Position numbers and translations under genes: made by a program. Below the pieces are notes generated by a model. It did no database searches. It was not told the origin of the DNA and saw only the letters and a list, made by a program, of their open reading frames with translations. From Hippopus hippopus (lineage: Eukaryota; Mollusca; Bivalvia; Cardiida; Cardiidae), in NCBI GenBank assembly GCA_946811185.2, contig OX328096.1, positions 46,204,252 to 46,268,251 on the forward strand: DNA of 64,000 nucleotides. Reading direction: 5' to 3'. Positions 22,401 to 26,951 of the stretch are shown here, in pieces (the first letter of the stretch is position 1; every line of letters starts with the position of its first letter).

Positions 22401-23259
22401 GACTGGACTGGAACTCAGGCTAGCTCGGTACTGATTAGGATGTTTTCTGCATTACATAAGTCTAGCTTGTATTTGTCCCACTGCTATAAAATCTATTTTT
22501 AGCTGGGCTGTTTTGGAGGAAAACTTGGAGGTAATGTTGTAGCCCTGGTGTAGTTGTCTTCTTTGTCTTGCAAAAACTTTGACATTTCAAAAACTTTGAT
22601 ATTAAATGATATCTTTGTCATTACTGGGTTTATTTACTTCAAACTTGGACAAGTTGGTCACTATCAATAAGGGAACCCATACAACAAGGGTAGGTAACCA
22701 TTAAAGTTTTACAGTTATGCCCCTTTTGACAACTTTGAATTTCACTGAAAATCAAGCAACTGCAGCCAAGCGTTGGCACCCCCATGTGATGCTCTTGTTC
22801 ATTTTTAAACATACCGCCAACTGCTTCAAGTGTAACAATGTAGAGATGTTTAAAGGGAAGGAAAATATCTGTTTTTGAATTTGGTCGAATGTTAACCCTT
22901 TACCAAACAATCCCGTGTTTTCATGATCTTGTGGAATAAGGCTTTTGAAAACATTGTGGAAAAGGGCAAAATGCTGGTTTCCCGCATACTTATATTTCCC
23001 ATAATGTTTTTTTCTACCCTTACAAAGACAAATTCCATTATTTAAGCTTCATCTATTTTGCTATCTTCAAAGGCTTTTGATTTGGACAATTCTATACTTT
23101 TGTTGTCTGGTAGATAGTTTATGACTTCATAGAATACAGTTAAATTGCTCTGATGTTAATGCTAATCTATGTTATTTTCTTTAATAGGATGCCAAAGACA
23201 AACAGTTCTTATTGAAAAGGGTGAATGAAGTTCTCATCAGTACAGATCCTTCAATATGA
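1245..23259 (+). CDS. Transmembrane channel-like (TMC) protein, 15 exons, 5' end missing
   Basis: Partial multi-exon gene for a multi-pass membrane protein of the TMC family (TMC5/6/7/8-like by general look; the subfamily is not settled). TMC1/2 relatives form mechanotransduction channels; roles of the other subfamilies are less clear. Joining the 15 exons keeps frame at every junction (phases 0,1,0,2,0,0,2,0,2,2,0,2,2,0) and gives about 675 codons ending in TGA at 23257-23259. Visible family marks are an LWTTSLKVIEGKFGTAV block before TM1, GTGWMERTVLFYG after the first extracellular loop, FAGWDYAI, and the TMC-domain signature CWETYVGQQLYKL. Nine hydrophobic segments can be counted; TMC proteins have ten. 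NCT and NYT N-glycosylation sequons lie in the first loop. Introns carry many MITEs and an antisense mariner. The start codon and upstream exons are not recognised; bases 1-25 could be an upstream exon in a compatible phase, but its donor is weak. Confidence 0.93.
1555..1785 (+). repeat. TTAA hairpin MITE, full length
   Basis: TTAA-bounded, 231 bp. The left terminal repeat has decayed to TTAACCTTTTAACACG, the right end is TTTGGTTAAGAGTTAA. It begins about 130 bp after TMC exon a. Confidence 0.85.
2146..2374 (+). repeat. TTAA hairpin MITE, full length
   Basis: 229 bp with a well-kept palindrome. The right flank reads TTAT rather than TTAA. Confidence 0.88.
2645..2865 (+). repeat. TTAA hairpin MITE, shortened hairpin
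   Basis: Left end TTAACCCTTTACCACC. The central hairpin has lost the GGTAACC loop. Its right TTAA (2862-2865) is also the left TTAA of the next, inverted copy. Confidence 0.85.
2862..3091 (-). repeat. TTAA hairpin MITE, full length
   Basis: 230 bp, inverted relative to its neighbour and sharing one TTAA with it. The right end is GGTAAAGGGTTAA. The left hairpin arm is intact; the right arm reads CTTTTCTCACAATTTTTT. Confidence 0.88.
3245..3462 (+). repeat. TTAA hairpin MITE, degenerate
   Basis: Both TTAA ends are present, but the left hairpin arm is deleted (CCATGCTGGTTACAAGCATTT). Confidence 0.75.
3499..3725 (+). repeat. TTAA hairpin MITE, degenerate
   Basis: Starts TTAAGCCCATATTCACACAGTC, palindrome partly kept, ends GTAAAGGGATAAG. 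It lies just upstream of TMC exon b. Confidence 0.7.
3791..3872 (+). CDS. TMC exon b (pre-TM1 block)
   Basis: Acceptor tttccttcag, donor GTAACA. Encodes RASVLKRKWKDF then LQLWTTSLKVIE, matching the conserved LW..SLK.I.GKFG block that precedes TM1 in TMC proteins. It ends after the first base of the Gly codon of GKFG (phase 1). Confidence 0.88.
3926..4111 (+). repeat. TTAA hairpin MITE, left end missing
   Basis: Both hairpin arms are present and share the private change A3957/T3985 (usual pair G/C). The right end is TTTGGTAAAGACTTAAT. Begins about 50 bp after TMC exon b. Confidence 0.82.
4194..4420 (+). repeat. TTAA hairpin MITE, full length
   Basis: Left TTAACCCTTAACCGCACAA, right GGTAAAGGGTAA. 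The hairpin has one-base losses in the right arm. Confidence 0.85.
4432..4545 (+). repeat. TTAA hairpin MITE fragment
   Basis: Central part only: GAGAGCTTTTGAAAA, a decayed hairpin and CTTTACCCCCC. No terminal repeats. Confidence 0.55.
4770..5117 (+). repeat. Two adjacent degenerate TTAA hairpin MITEs
   Basis: The first copy (4770-4955) starts TTAAGCCTTTTCCAAGC and has a strongly decayed hairpin. The second (4957-5117) starts TTTAACACTTTACCACAC and lacks the hairpin but keeps TGTCATCTGCAAATGC and the end TTTGGTAAAGAGTCAA. Confidence 0.65.
5146..5374 (+). repeat. TTAA hairpin MITE, full length
   Basis: 229 bp with perfect hairpin arms. The right terminal repeat is followed by a second partial end (CTGTTTGGTAAAGAGTTA, 5375-5392), as if an end had been duplicated. 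TMC exon c begins 56 bp past the TTAA. Confidence 0.9.
5430..5698 (+). CDS. TMC exon c (TM1 and first extracellular loop)
   Basis: Acceptor atttcatttcag, donor GTGAGT. Starts with the rest of the GKFGTAV motif. A long hydrophobic segment (WLFFLNIFMMVIMFFVITV) is TM1. The following loop has DFISTVDPAE and an NCTNNYT stretch with two N-glycosylation sequons. It ends with FLLGT, leading into GWMERT in the next exon. Confidence 0.95.
5787..5958 (-). repeat. TTAA hairpin MITE, internal deletion
   Basis: Both TTAA ends are present; the left hairpin arm is deleted, leaving GGTTACCAGCATTTTCTCC. 172 bp. Confidence 0.82.
6001..6093 (-). repeat. TTAA hairpin MITE fragment
   Basis: Right-half fragment: CTCCTTTTCCACAAAG to GCATGGTAAAAGGTAAAC. 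Confidence 0.5.
6144..6347 (+). repeat. TTAA hairpin MITE, degenerate
   Basis: Recognisable by ACAATCCCATGTATTAACAA, GGTAACCAGCATTA and the tail block. The hairpin is strongly decayed. Confidence 0.6.
6564..6680 (-). repeat. TTAA MITE, 117-bp deletion derivative without hairpin
   Basis: Ends TTAACCCTTTACCTGAC and AGTAAAGGGTTAA are good. The middle, including the whole palindrome, is missing. Its right TTAA is the left TTAA of the next copy. Confidence 0.8.
6677..6895 (+). repeat. TTAA hairpin MITE, degenerate
   Basis: Bounded by TTAA on both sides, each shared with a neighbouring copy. The internal sequence is heavily diverged (GAAAGCCATTTGAAAA, TGTTACCAACATTTTTTCC). Confidence 0.7.
6892..7120 (-). 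repeat. TTAA hairpin MITE, full length, perfect hairpin
   Basis: 229 bp, TTAACCCTTTACCA to TGGTAAAGGGTTAA. The arms are perfectly complementary over more than 30 bp and share the private change G7005/C7059 (AAACGTTG and CAACGTTT instead of AAACATTG and CAATGTTT). Confidence 0.93.
7132..7356 (+). repeat. TTAA hairpin MITE, full length
   Basis: Arms share the private change T7198/A7238 (usual G/C), while nearby bases 7239-7241 are changed in the right arm only. Right end TTTGGTAGAGTTAA lies 28 bp before TMC exon d. Confidence 0.88.
7385..7539 (+). CDS. TMC exon d (GWMERT block and TM2)
   Basis: Acceptor tgatcgcag, donor GTAAGG. Begins GWMERTVLFYGIYHN, a conserved TMC loop block, and ends with the hydrophobic TM2 segment GLAYVLAVGACFLVSFLLLL. 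It finishes in phase 2 within an Asn codon. Confidence 0.95.
7580..7801 (-). repeat. TTAA hairpin MITE, degenerate
   Basis: Starts ACCAAACAACAAAATT, has a partly kept hairpin (GGGAAAAAGAGAAAATGC), ends GTTTGGTAAACAGATAA. Last copy before a 4.6-kb stretch without the family. Confidence 0.72.
8040..9232. other. Intronic sequence without recognised feature
   Basis: Within the TMC intron d-e. A weak GTGTAGATC-like hairpin near 8322-8372 is the only structure noticed. Confidence 0.5.
9233..9520 (+). repeat. TAGCTCCACTGG element, truncated
   Basis: Begins TAGCTCCACTGGCCGAAGG, then CCAGCAGGCTTATGTCATGG, a CGTGCG-rich run, and TTGATGAAACTTCACAG. Same family as 10472-11147 and the inverted piece near 42600. 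Confidence 0.7.
9521..10006 (+). repeat. Diverged tandem repeat (GGCCCCGCCCC units)
   Basis: At least two units contain TAGCCCTTGGGTCAAAATTG or a close form, GGCCCCGCCCCGGGGGTC and ACATGGGCTTATATAGT, spaced about 245 bp (9550, 9790), with a third partial unit. The array continues past the SINE at 10319. Confidence 0.72.
10018..10318 (+). mobile_element. tRNA-derived SINE with 11-bp target duplication
   Basis: The tRNA-like head has a box A (TAGCTCAGTCGGTAGCG) and box B (GGTTCGATCCC), closing GGCTCGGCCA. The body runs through TTTCTTTCCGAGGATTGATG to a tail GGCGTTAAACACC and CAATCAATCAG. TTATCTTGTGG is found on both sides (10007-10017 and 10319-10329). It is inserted in a GGACCTCTACCA-type tandem repeat inside a TMC intron. 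Confidence 0.9.
10472..11147 (+). repeat. TAGCTCCACTGG element, longer copy
   Basis: Starts TAGCTCCACTGGCCGAAGG; ends with GCCAGTGGAGCGATAGAGG and GGCCCTCTTG, so the outer ends are short inverted repeats. Contains a CGTCCGTC microsatellite (10529-10580) and diverged subrepeats beginning ACTTCTCC. No open frame of note. Confidence 0.7.
11148..11747. other. Intronic sequence without recognised feature
   Basis: Precedes TMC exon e. No MITE or tandem repeat recognised. Confidence 0.5.
11748..11892 (+). CDS. TMC exon e (intracellular linker, FAGWDYAI)
   Basis: Acceptor tccatttcatttcag. The donor GTTTGT is weaker than the others. Contains SNRVFAGWDYAIANERAA, the conserved TMC intracellular segment following TM2. 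Ends in phase 0. The preceding intron (about 4.2 kb) is free of hairpin MITEs beyond 7801 but holds two TAGCTCCACTGG elements and a SINE. Confidence 0.93.
12261..12422 (+). CDS. TMC exon f (basic linker and TM3)
   Basis: Acceptor ttttattcttgcag, donor GTATTA. Encodes ALVFEEQKKKKIEERT, a charged linker, then the TM3 segment FFIRVIVNCFVLVLLGGSLF. Fifty-four codons, phase 0 at both ends. Confidence 0.93.
12466..12673 (+). repeat. TTAA hairpin MITE, degenerate
   Basis: TTAATCCTTTACCAAAC to GGAAAGGGTTAA; the hairpin core has decayed. Begins 43 bp after TMC exon f. Confidence 0.75.
12845..13571. other. Intronic sequence without recognised feature
   Basis: AT-rich, between a degenerate MITE and the next copy. 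Runs of A only. Confidence 0.5.
13572..13796 (+). repeat. TTAA hairpin MITE, full length but diverged
   Basis: TTAACCCTTTACCAAACAA at left, TTGAAGGCATTAA at right. Hairpin arms are imperfect. Confidence 0.8.
13896..14050 (+). CDS. TMC exon g (TM4)
   Basis: Acceptor tttgatagcttcag, donor GTAATA. Encodes KEDMHEILQLLVQYSPYL and a membrane segment with NFLIPIIFQKIVVFEEY, typical of TMC TM4 and the loop after it. Ends in phase 2 (Arg codon). Confidence 0.93.
14069..14243. repeat. Fold-back form of the TTAA hairpin MITE
   Basis: Both outer halves are the ACAATCCC-type end: ACCAAACAATCCC at left, AGGATTGTTTGGT at right, with ACAACCCTGGGAAAGAAGGC mirrored as a decayed CTTAGGGATG. The GGACAAG tail half is absent. 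A41/T70 in the hairpin (14141/14170) is a probable further shared arm change. Lies after TMC exon g. Confidence 0.78.
14614..14755 (+). CDS. TMC exon h (TM5)
   Basis: Acceptor tctccaatttag, donor GTTAGC. Encodes SVLLRLASLMVLMISLYRQL, a conserved TMC segment, followed by an acidic loop with DEEDEIC. The conserved CWET motif starts at the next exon. Confidence 0.93.
14991..15222 (-). repeat. TTAA hairpin MITE, full length
   Basis: Perfect hairpin arms (AAACATTGTGGG to CCCACAATGTTT). Left end TTACCTCTTTACCACATGAC, right end GGATTGTGTGGTAAAAAC. Confidence 0.85.
15366..15629 (+). repeat. Second MITE family (ATGCTCTG ends)
   Basis: About 260 bp with inverted ends ATATGCTCTGTGAAA and CCAGAGCATTGCTCATAT, a leading GGGGGTTAATGCATTTGC, and internal CAGCCTAGGC..GCAGGCTAAC. 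A GATGACTTGCTTGGTATAAT block is shared with the other copies. Intronic. Confidence 0.78.
15665..15762 (+). CDS. TMC exon i (TMC signature and TM6)
   Basis: Acceptor tatgtttattgtag, donor GTAACT. Opens with CWETYVGQQLYKL, the diagnostic TMC-domain signature (usual form CWETxVGQExYKL; here Gln replaces the common Glu), followed by hydrophobic LIVEISIIIFMQFP (TM6). Confidence 0.97.
16025..16230 (+). repeat. TTAA hairpin MITE, degenerate
   Basis: Keeps TGGCTTTTGAAAACATTCC, GATAACAAGCATTTTCTC and the tail block; terminal repeats are lost. Confidence 0.65.
16376..16489 (+). CDS. TMC exon j (post-TM6 linker)
   Basis: Acceptor tcttacttttttcag, donor GTAGGT. Encodes LLYNAYGDKIGIIRKIG then the FDLPQNVIDIIYTQTLCW segment that leads into TM7; similar FxVxxNVLxLIYxQxLxW text is typical of the family. 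Confidence 0.95.
16937..17149 (-). repeat. TTAA hairpin MITE, nearly full length
   Basis: TTTAATTCTTTACCAAACGAC at left; hairpin kept except AATCCTTG in the left arm; right end GGATTACTAGTGGTTTAG. Confidence 0.8.
17242..17317 (+). CDS. TMC exon k (TM7)
   Basis: Acceptor tttgctattcacag, donor GTTTGT. Encodes the hydrophobic LGMVFSPLIPFMTFVKCL and FFYIRK, matching the WxGxxFxPxxP TM7 region of TMC proteins. Phase 0 at its end. Confidence 0.94.
17735..17887 (+). repeat. TTAA hairpin MITE, degenerate fragment
   Basis: Keeps AGCACCATGAGGAAGTAGGC and CAATTTGGACAGTCC; left hairpin arm absent. Confidence 0.55.
18127..18257 (+). CDS. TMC exon l (TM8)
   Basis: Acceptor aattatatttcag, donor GTAAGT. 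Encodes WTLLKNCAHTQLHFGTARSH then the membrane segment LFMFVLLFSFILTTLPIGYM. The next intron contains the mariner copy on the opposite strand. Confidence 0.94.
18298..18345 (+). mobile_element. SINE tail fragment
   Basis: ATAATGTTAAAAATAGCG and TTAAATAC resemble the 3' tail of the 10018 SINE. Just after TMC exon l. Confidence 0.45.
18533..18720 (+). repeat. TTAA hairpin MITE, right-truncated
   Basis: TAACCCTTTACAACACAA at left; left arm good, right arm decayed (TACTCCTGTTAACCATG); truncated after TGCATTCAATAT. Confidence 0.72.
18940..20771 (-). mobile_element. Mariner-family DNA transposon (D,D34D), degenerate
   Basis: The 1.83-kb element lies in a TMC intron in antisense orientation. Its ends are inverted repeats (CAAGGGCTGTCCCAA at the left, the complement of CGAGGGCTGTCCCAA at the right) flanked on both sides by TA, the Tc1/mariner target duplication (18938-18939 and 20772-20773). 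The transposase remnant inside is frameshifted, so this copy should not move by itself. Confidence 0.92.
19164..20405 (-). pseudogene. Mariner transposase remnant
   Basis: The minus strand encodes, in order, a helix-turn-helix N-terminus (MVTSKEMAAQWNFIEYCLQ, then RFVDGWTEEQRGNAGRPKEV), TIREFAIISGCSKSSIHQ, the linker YRVCARWVTRLLSDEEK, and catalytic blocks TVDETW (first Asp near 19905), HQDNAPC (near 19465) and YSPDLALLDF (near 19345). Exactly 34 residues separate the second and third Asp, the mariner D,D34D arrangement. At least three frame changes (near 20120, near 20060 and before the first catalytic block) and one in-frame TAG near 19268 break it. The C-terminal HREYVEKE is followed by TAA. 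Confidence 0.9.
20979..21146 (+). CDS. TMC exon m (last extracellular loop and start of final TM)
   Basis: Acceptor aatttgtttacag, donor GTAAGT. Encodes a loop with PSQSCGPFRVY (SxxCGPF is conserved in TMC proteins) and a hydrophobic segment FLGTVGFLLPLIIVL that continues in the next exon. It begins about 200 bp after the mariner right end. Confidence 0.95.
21574..21792 (+). repeat. Second MITE family (ATGCTCTG ends)
   Basis: CATGCTCTGTGAAAATGGGC at left, GATGCATTTAACCC with a decayed end at right. Contains GTTGGTATAATGCG. Immediately upstream of TMC exon n. Confidence 0.72.
21824..21902 (+). CDS. TMC exon n (end of final TM, cytoplasmic tail)
   Basis: Acceptor tctttgttccag, donor GTAATG. 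Encodes CFLTYFFWLLGQGYKRR then EQIMTEQLKM, completing the last membrane helix and starting a helical cytoplasmic tail. Phase 0. Confidence 0.9.
21926..21976 (+). mobile_element. SINE fragment
   Basis: AATTTCTTTCTGAGGATTG and ATGATAGTCATTGCAAC match the middle of the 10018 SINE. Lies just after TMC exon n. Confidence 0.6.
22095..22805 (+). repeat. Two tandem copies of a ~240-bp repeat
   Basis: Copies at about 22095-22335 and 22545-22805 share CAAACTTGGACAAGTTG, ACTGAAAATCAAGCA, AGCGTTGGCACC and a closing TGCTCTTGTT. Intronic in the TMC gene. Confidence 0.78.
22892..23120 (+). repeat. TTAA hairpin MITE, full length but diverged
   Basis: TTAACCCTTTACCAAACAA at left, GTCTGGTAGATAGTTTA at right; hairpin loop region decayed. 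Lies 68 bp upstream of the TMC terminal exon. Confidence 0.8.
23188..23259 (+). CDS. TMC terminal exon
   Basis: Acceptor ttctttaatag. Encodes DAKDKQFLLKRVNEVLISTD and PSI, then TGA. Phase-compatible with the preceding exon. The C-terminal tail is short and the 3' UTR end is not resolved. Confidence 0.82.
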   Translation, partial: DAKDKQFLLKRVNEVLISTDPSI

Positions 23260-23471
23260 TACAAATGAATATACATGTACATGTGTATGTTTTCTTTCTA
23301 CACAAAATTCAACACCTGTGTTAACTATTTTCTCCTGTCTTTGTATGTGTGCTTGACGGGTAAAAAGCCAGTTATACCCTGCGGTTTTGTATTTAGATAG
23401 GCCAACATGTTGTTAGAGATCTCTCAGAGTTTTGAAGCACTAACTGATGATTATGCCTTGATGGCTCATAG

Positions 23472-23608
23472 GTTAACTCTTTACTAGGTGACATGTTTTT
23501 TGTCTTGTCAAAATTGCAAACATTTTCAGACCACTAATTAAATGTAGCTCAAATGATTGAATTTGTCTTTAAAGAGATAAAAAGATTGTTGGAAAGGTAG
23601 AAAATGTC
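23472..23608 (-). repeat. TTAA hairpin MITE, right-truncated
   Basis: TTAACTCTTTACTAGGTGAC to GGTAGAAAATG; the right half is absent. Lies 3' of the TMC stop codon. Confidence 0.65.
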
Positions 23609-23805
23609 TTGATTTTTATAAGAATCTTTAGTTATCTGCTGCAAACCTGTTTCAAAAGGCAATGAGCTATGGGCTTGTGTAAAGGCCAGGAAACCATTTT
23701 GTTCAAGTTCTGACACTAATACCAAATACACCTTGCATAGTTGGCCTCCCTTCTATGCATCCAAAACTTGATGGATCGCGAAACATCTTTTTCCCTGTCA
23801 GTATA

Positions 23806-24023
23806 ACCCCTTACCGATGGACAAAATTTTGGACTAGAATAAAGTCAAAGCATTTGCAGATTACAGTTCAGTTGTGGCTCAAATAATGATTTTTGTCTTT
23901 GAAAGGTAGAAAACGTGGGAAAAGTAACAAGTATTGGTTACCAGCATTTTCTCCTTTTCCCACAATTTTTCAGTAAGCCTTCTTTTCCAAGGTCGTTTAA
24001 ACAGGATTGTGTGGTAAAGGATA
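23806..24023 (-). repeat. TTAA hairpin MITE, diverged
   Basis: CCCCTTACCGATGGACAAAAT at left; right half good (GGTTACCAGCATTTTCTCC); right end GGATTGTGTGGTAAAGG. Confidence 0.75.
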
Positions 24024-24230
24024 ATGTTACTAGTAAAGCACTTGTTTAGAATAGTGAAAAGCAGTTTTGTTAACTGTTGCCATGAAATGATTAAAGCAAG
24101 GTTGAGAGAGCAAGAAAGAAAAAGGAAACGTAAAAACAAATCCTAATGGATGAAAACATCCCCAACTGTTATGTAGCTTTGTAAGTTACGAATTTTATTT
24201 TGAGTTTTCAGAACACACACCAGATACATA

Positions 24231-24490
24231 CATACTCTGTGAAAAGGGGTTTAGTGCATCTGCAAAAAGTATCTAACTCAGGTCAGCCTGCACAGTCCTT
24301 GCATGCTGACCAATGTCAAAACTTTTTAATTTTGGTCAATTTTCTGCCACGTAACGGACCAGTTTACTTCATGATTCGTTCAAGTTTTGGCAAAATAAAT
24401 ATTATGGATTCATAATTATGTGATGACTTGCTTGGTATAATACATCACGGAGATGCATTTAGCCACCCTTTTGCAGAGCATAGCTTATAT
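24231..24490 (+). repeat. Second MITE family (ATGCTCTG ends)
   Basis: CATACTCTGTGAAAAGGGG to GCAGAGCATAGCTTATAT, with GATGACTTGCTTGGTATAAT inside and ATGCATTTAGCC near the right end. Confidence 0.75.
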
Positions 24491-24926
24491 ACTTAGTTGA
24501 CATTGAATTCAGTTCACTTAATTGTAAGTTCTATGATTTTTATAGTGTTTTTATCTATGTAAGGACTCTGGCTGAAGCTACTAATGCAAATACTTGTACT
24601 AGTATTGTATTTCTTTTTACTGATGTGGATGATATGACAATCATAATACCTTTTTTATGTGTCTTTTAAACTGTTTGAATCTCATGTTATGTACTTCAAG
24701 TTACTTTGGGTCCGAAACGGTTTAAGTGTACAGATTAACTCATTGGCCCAAATATGGTTGTGCTGTAACTTTCAGATATATATGGTAGAGCTTTTTTTAA
24801 TCTCCAACACATTTTGTTTAAAATTGTTACAACTAAATGTGCCTGAGAAACAAAAGTGCAATTCTAAAAAGAGATACATAATACGTAATGAGGATGTATG
24901 TTCCACATCTTTATTATGATTATCTA

Positions 24927-25012
24927 TTAACCCTTTACCAAATGATCAATTTGGAAATGGTGAAAATGCTTGTAAACAGTTTCTCCAAATGTTTTCTACC
25001 CTTTTAAAGACA
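24927..25012 (+). repeat. TTAA hairpin MITE, short deletion derivative
   Basis: TTAACCCTTTACCAAATGATC followed by a remnant hairpin and TTCTACCCTTTTAAAGAC; the right part is missing. Confidence 0.6.
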
Positions 25013-25596
25013 AAAACAGCATAGATTCAAGTTCAAATGTAGATCCAAGATCACACAGCATGTTCTGTGCAGCATAATGATGCACACGATCAGCAAGTAA
25101 TGGTGTGCCTAGCATCCTATGAATTGAAGGACTTGGTTTTATATACCTTTTTATTTGTTTTATGCAAAAATGCTTTTTATAATTATAAGTACTTAGATCT
25201 ATTTTGATATTCAGGTGTACAGATTTTTAAAAAGTTTCTTGCATATTGACACGTTATTCTATATAAAATGAACATTTTAACAAAACAAGTGTCAAGCTGA
25301 CTGTTTTTCTTTCTTTTTTATATATATACATTGTCAGAATTAAATGCTGAGCAAAGTTCTGCTGTTGCTGAAATTTACTTTCGCGAATTAGATATAAGTA
25401 GGACAAGTAGATAGAAAAATTGTTGTTAATGCTTGTAAAAAAAGCTGTTGCTGTTTATTAGACACTTAACCATTTCTTTTTCATAGGTCTCTTATATTGT
25501 TTTTAGGCTTTTTGACAGGTTGCAGTGTAAACACATTTAAAAAAAGAACCAGTGGTTTTCAGTATAACACATTTCTGTCCCCAGACATTTACCTAT

Positions 25597-25818
25597 TTAA
25601 GTCTTTACCAAACAATCCAGAGTTTTAACAACCCTAAAGAAGAGGGCATTTGAAAACACTGTTGGGAAAGGAGAAAATGCTGGTAATTTACTCCTTGTCC
25701 CACAATGTTTTCTATCCTTTCAGAGAAAAGTGCACCATTTTTAGCCACCGTTTAGTTGCAGCATGCAAATGCTTTCAATTTGGTAGAGTGTAGAATTTCC
25801 TTGTCTGGTAAATGCTTG
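25597..25818 (+). repeat. TTAA hairpin MITE, nearly full length
   Basis: TTAAGTCTTTACCAAACAATCC at left, GTCTGGTAAATGCTTGAA at right; loop deleted (TGCTGGTAATTTACTCC). Confidence 0.78.
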
Positions 25819-26115
25819 AACTGTTATTGCAAGTGGGATAATTTCTTGAAAAAGCCATTTCCCCATCGTTCTCTTTGTTTTTTTTTTTTAATTAAATCTT
25901 AATTCGAATGTTTAGGGCATGGATGATTTCAGAGTTTTCAACTGCAAGTTTGTTTCAGGAGTTAGTGACTTGAACATTAAGAAGCATACACTCATAAACT
26001 TTCTGTTCTTTGTGTACATTTATTTTGTACTTGTCTTCTTTCTGTTTTAAACTCCAATGCATTTTTTTGTCTAATAAGTCTTCCTATTTAGGCATCTTGT
26101 ATGTTGTAATGTTAC

Positions 26116-26307
26116 TTAAACCTTTACCAAACAATCCTGTGTTCGTACAACGCAAAGACTTTTAGAAATTATGGTCAAACAAGGAGAAAATGCTGATTAC
26201 AAGATTTTCTATCTTGTTTCCACACTGCTTTCAACCTGTTTGAATACAAATGTCCTCAAAATCTTTCAGCATGAACAAGTCTAATATGTTGTTTGGTAAA
26301 GGGTTAA
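26116..26307 (+). repeat. TTAA hairpin MITE, last copy before a 10-kb gap
   Basis: TTAAACCTTTACCAAACAATCC at left, TTTGGTAAAGGGTTAA at right. Hairpin partly decayed. Confidence 0.8.
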
Positions 26308-26951
26308 ATGGTCATACAAAAAAAATAAATGTTAAAGTTGTTGTAAATATGCTTACTTTTCTGCCTTTAATCTTTACTATGTATTTATAATCAGCAATTA
26401 TTCTGTTGGTTCCTAAATATTTTATCTATAGCCTATATTTTAATTCATTTACATTTTGACTAAAATCTAGAATAAAACTCAGAAAAGTTTATGACGCTTA
26501 TGTTAAATTCATCAAAGTACCATGTGATGTTTGTTTCCTCAGCAATTTTGCTATTTGGCATGCTGAAGGTATACCAGTATTTCACATAACTATGTCTAAG
26601 AGCTTTACCTCTATATGAATTTTTGGGCTTGTCCATTTTAGAGCATTTGCAGGTGACCAATTTCCCTATTACTGGCAGTTCCAAAACATAATAGTAACAG
26701 ACTACTAAACCCATCCTTGTAAAATACCGATAATCAAGAGTAACTAATAACGAAACTGGACATAAATGAATTGTGTTCATGATTGAAAAAAAACATGTAG
26801 GATTCAGTCTTCTTAAGTATCATGTTAAATCTCAAACATCATAAGTCAGCTTTGATTCAATCTACTTAGAGTCAAATCTTCTGGAAACCAGATAAATATG
26901 TGCAAAACATTGTAGCATATGGGGAATGATAACCAGCAATGTTCTCTTTTT

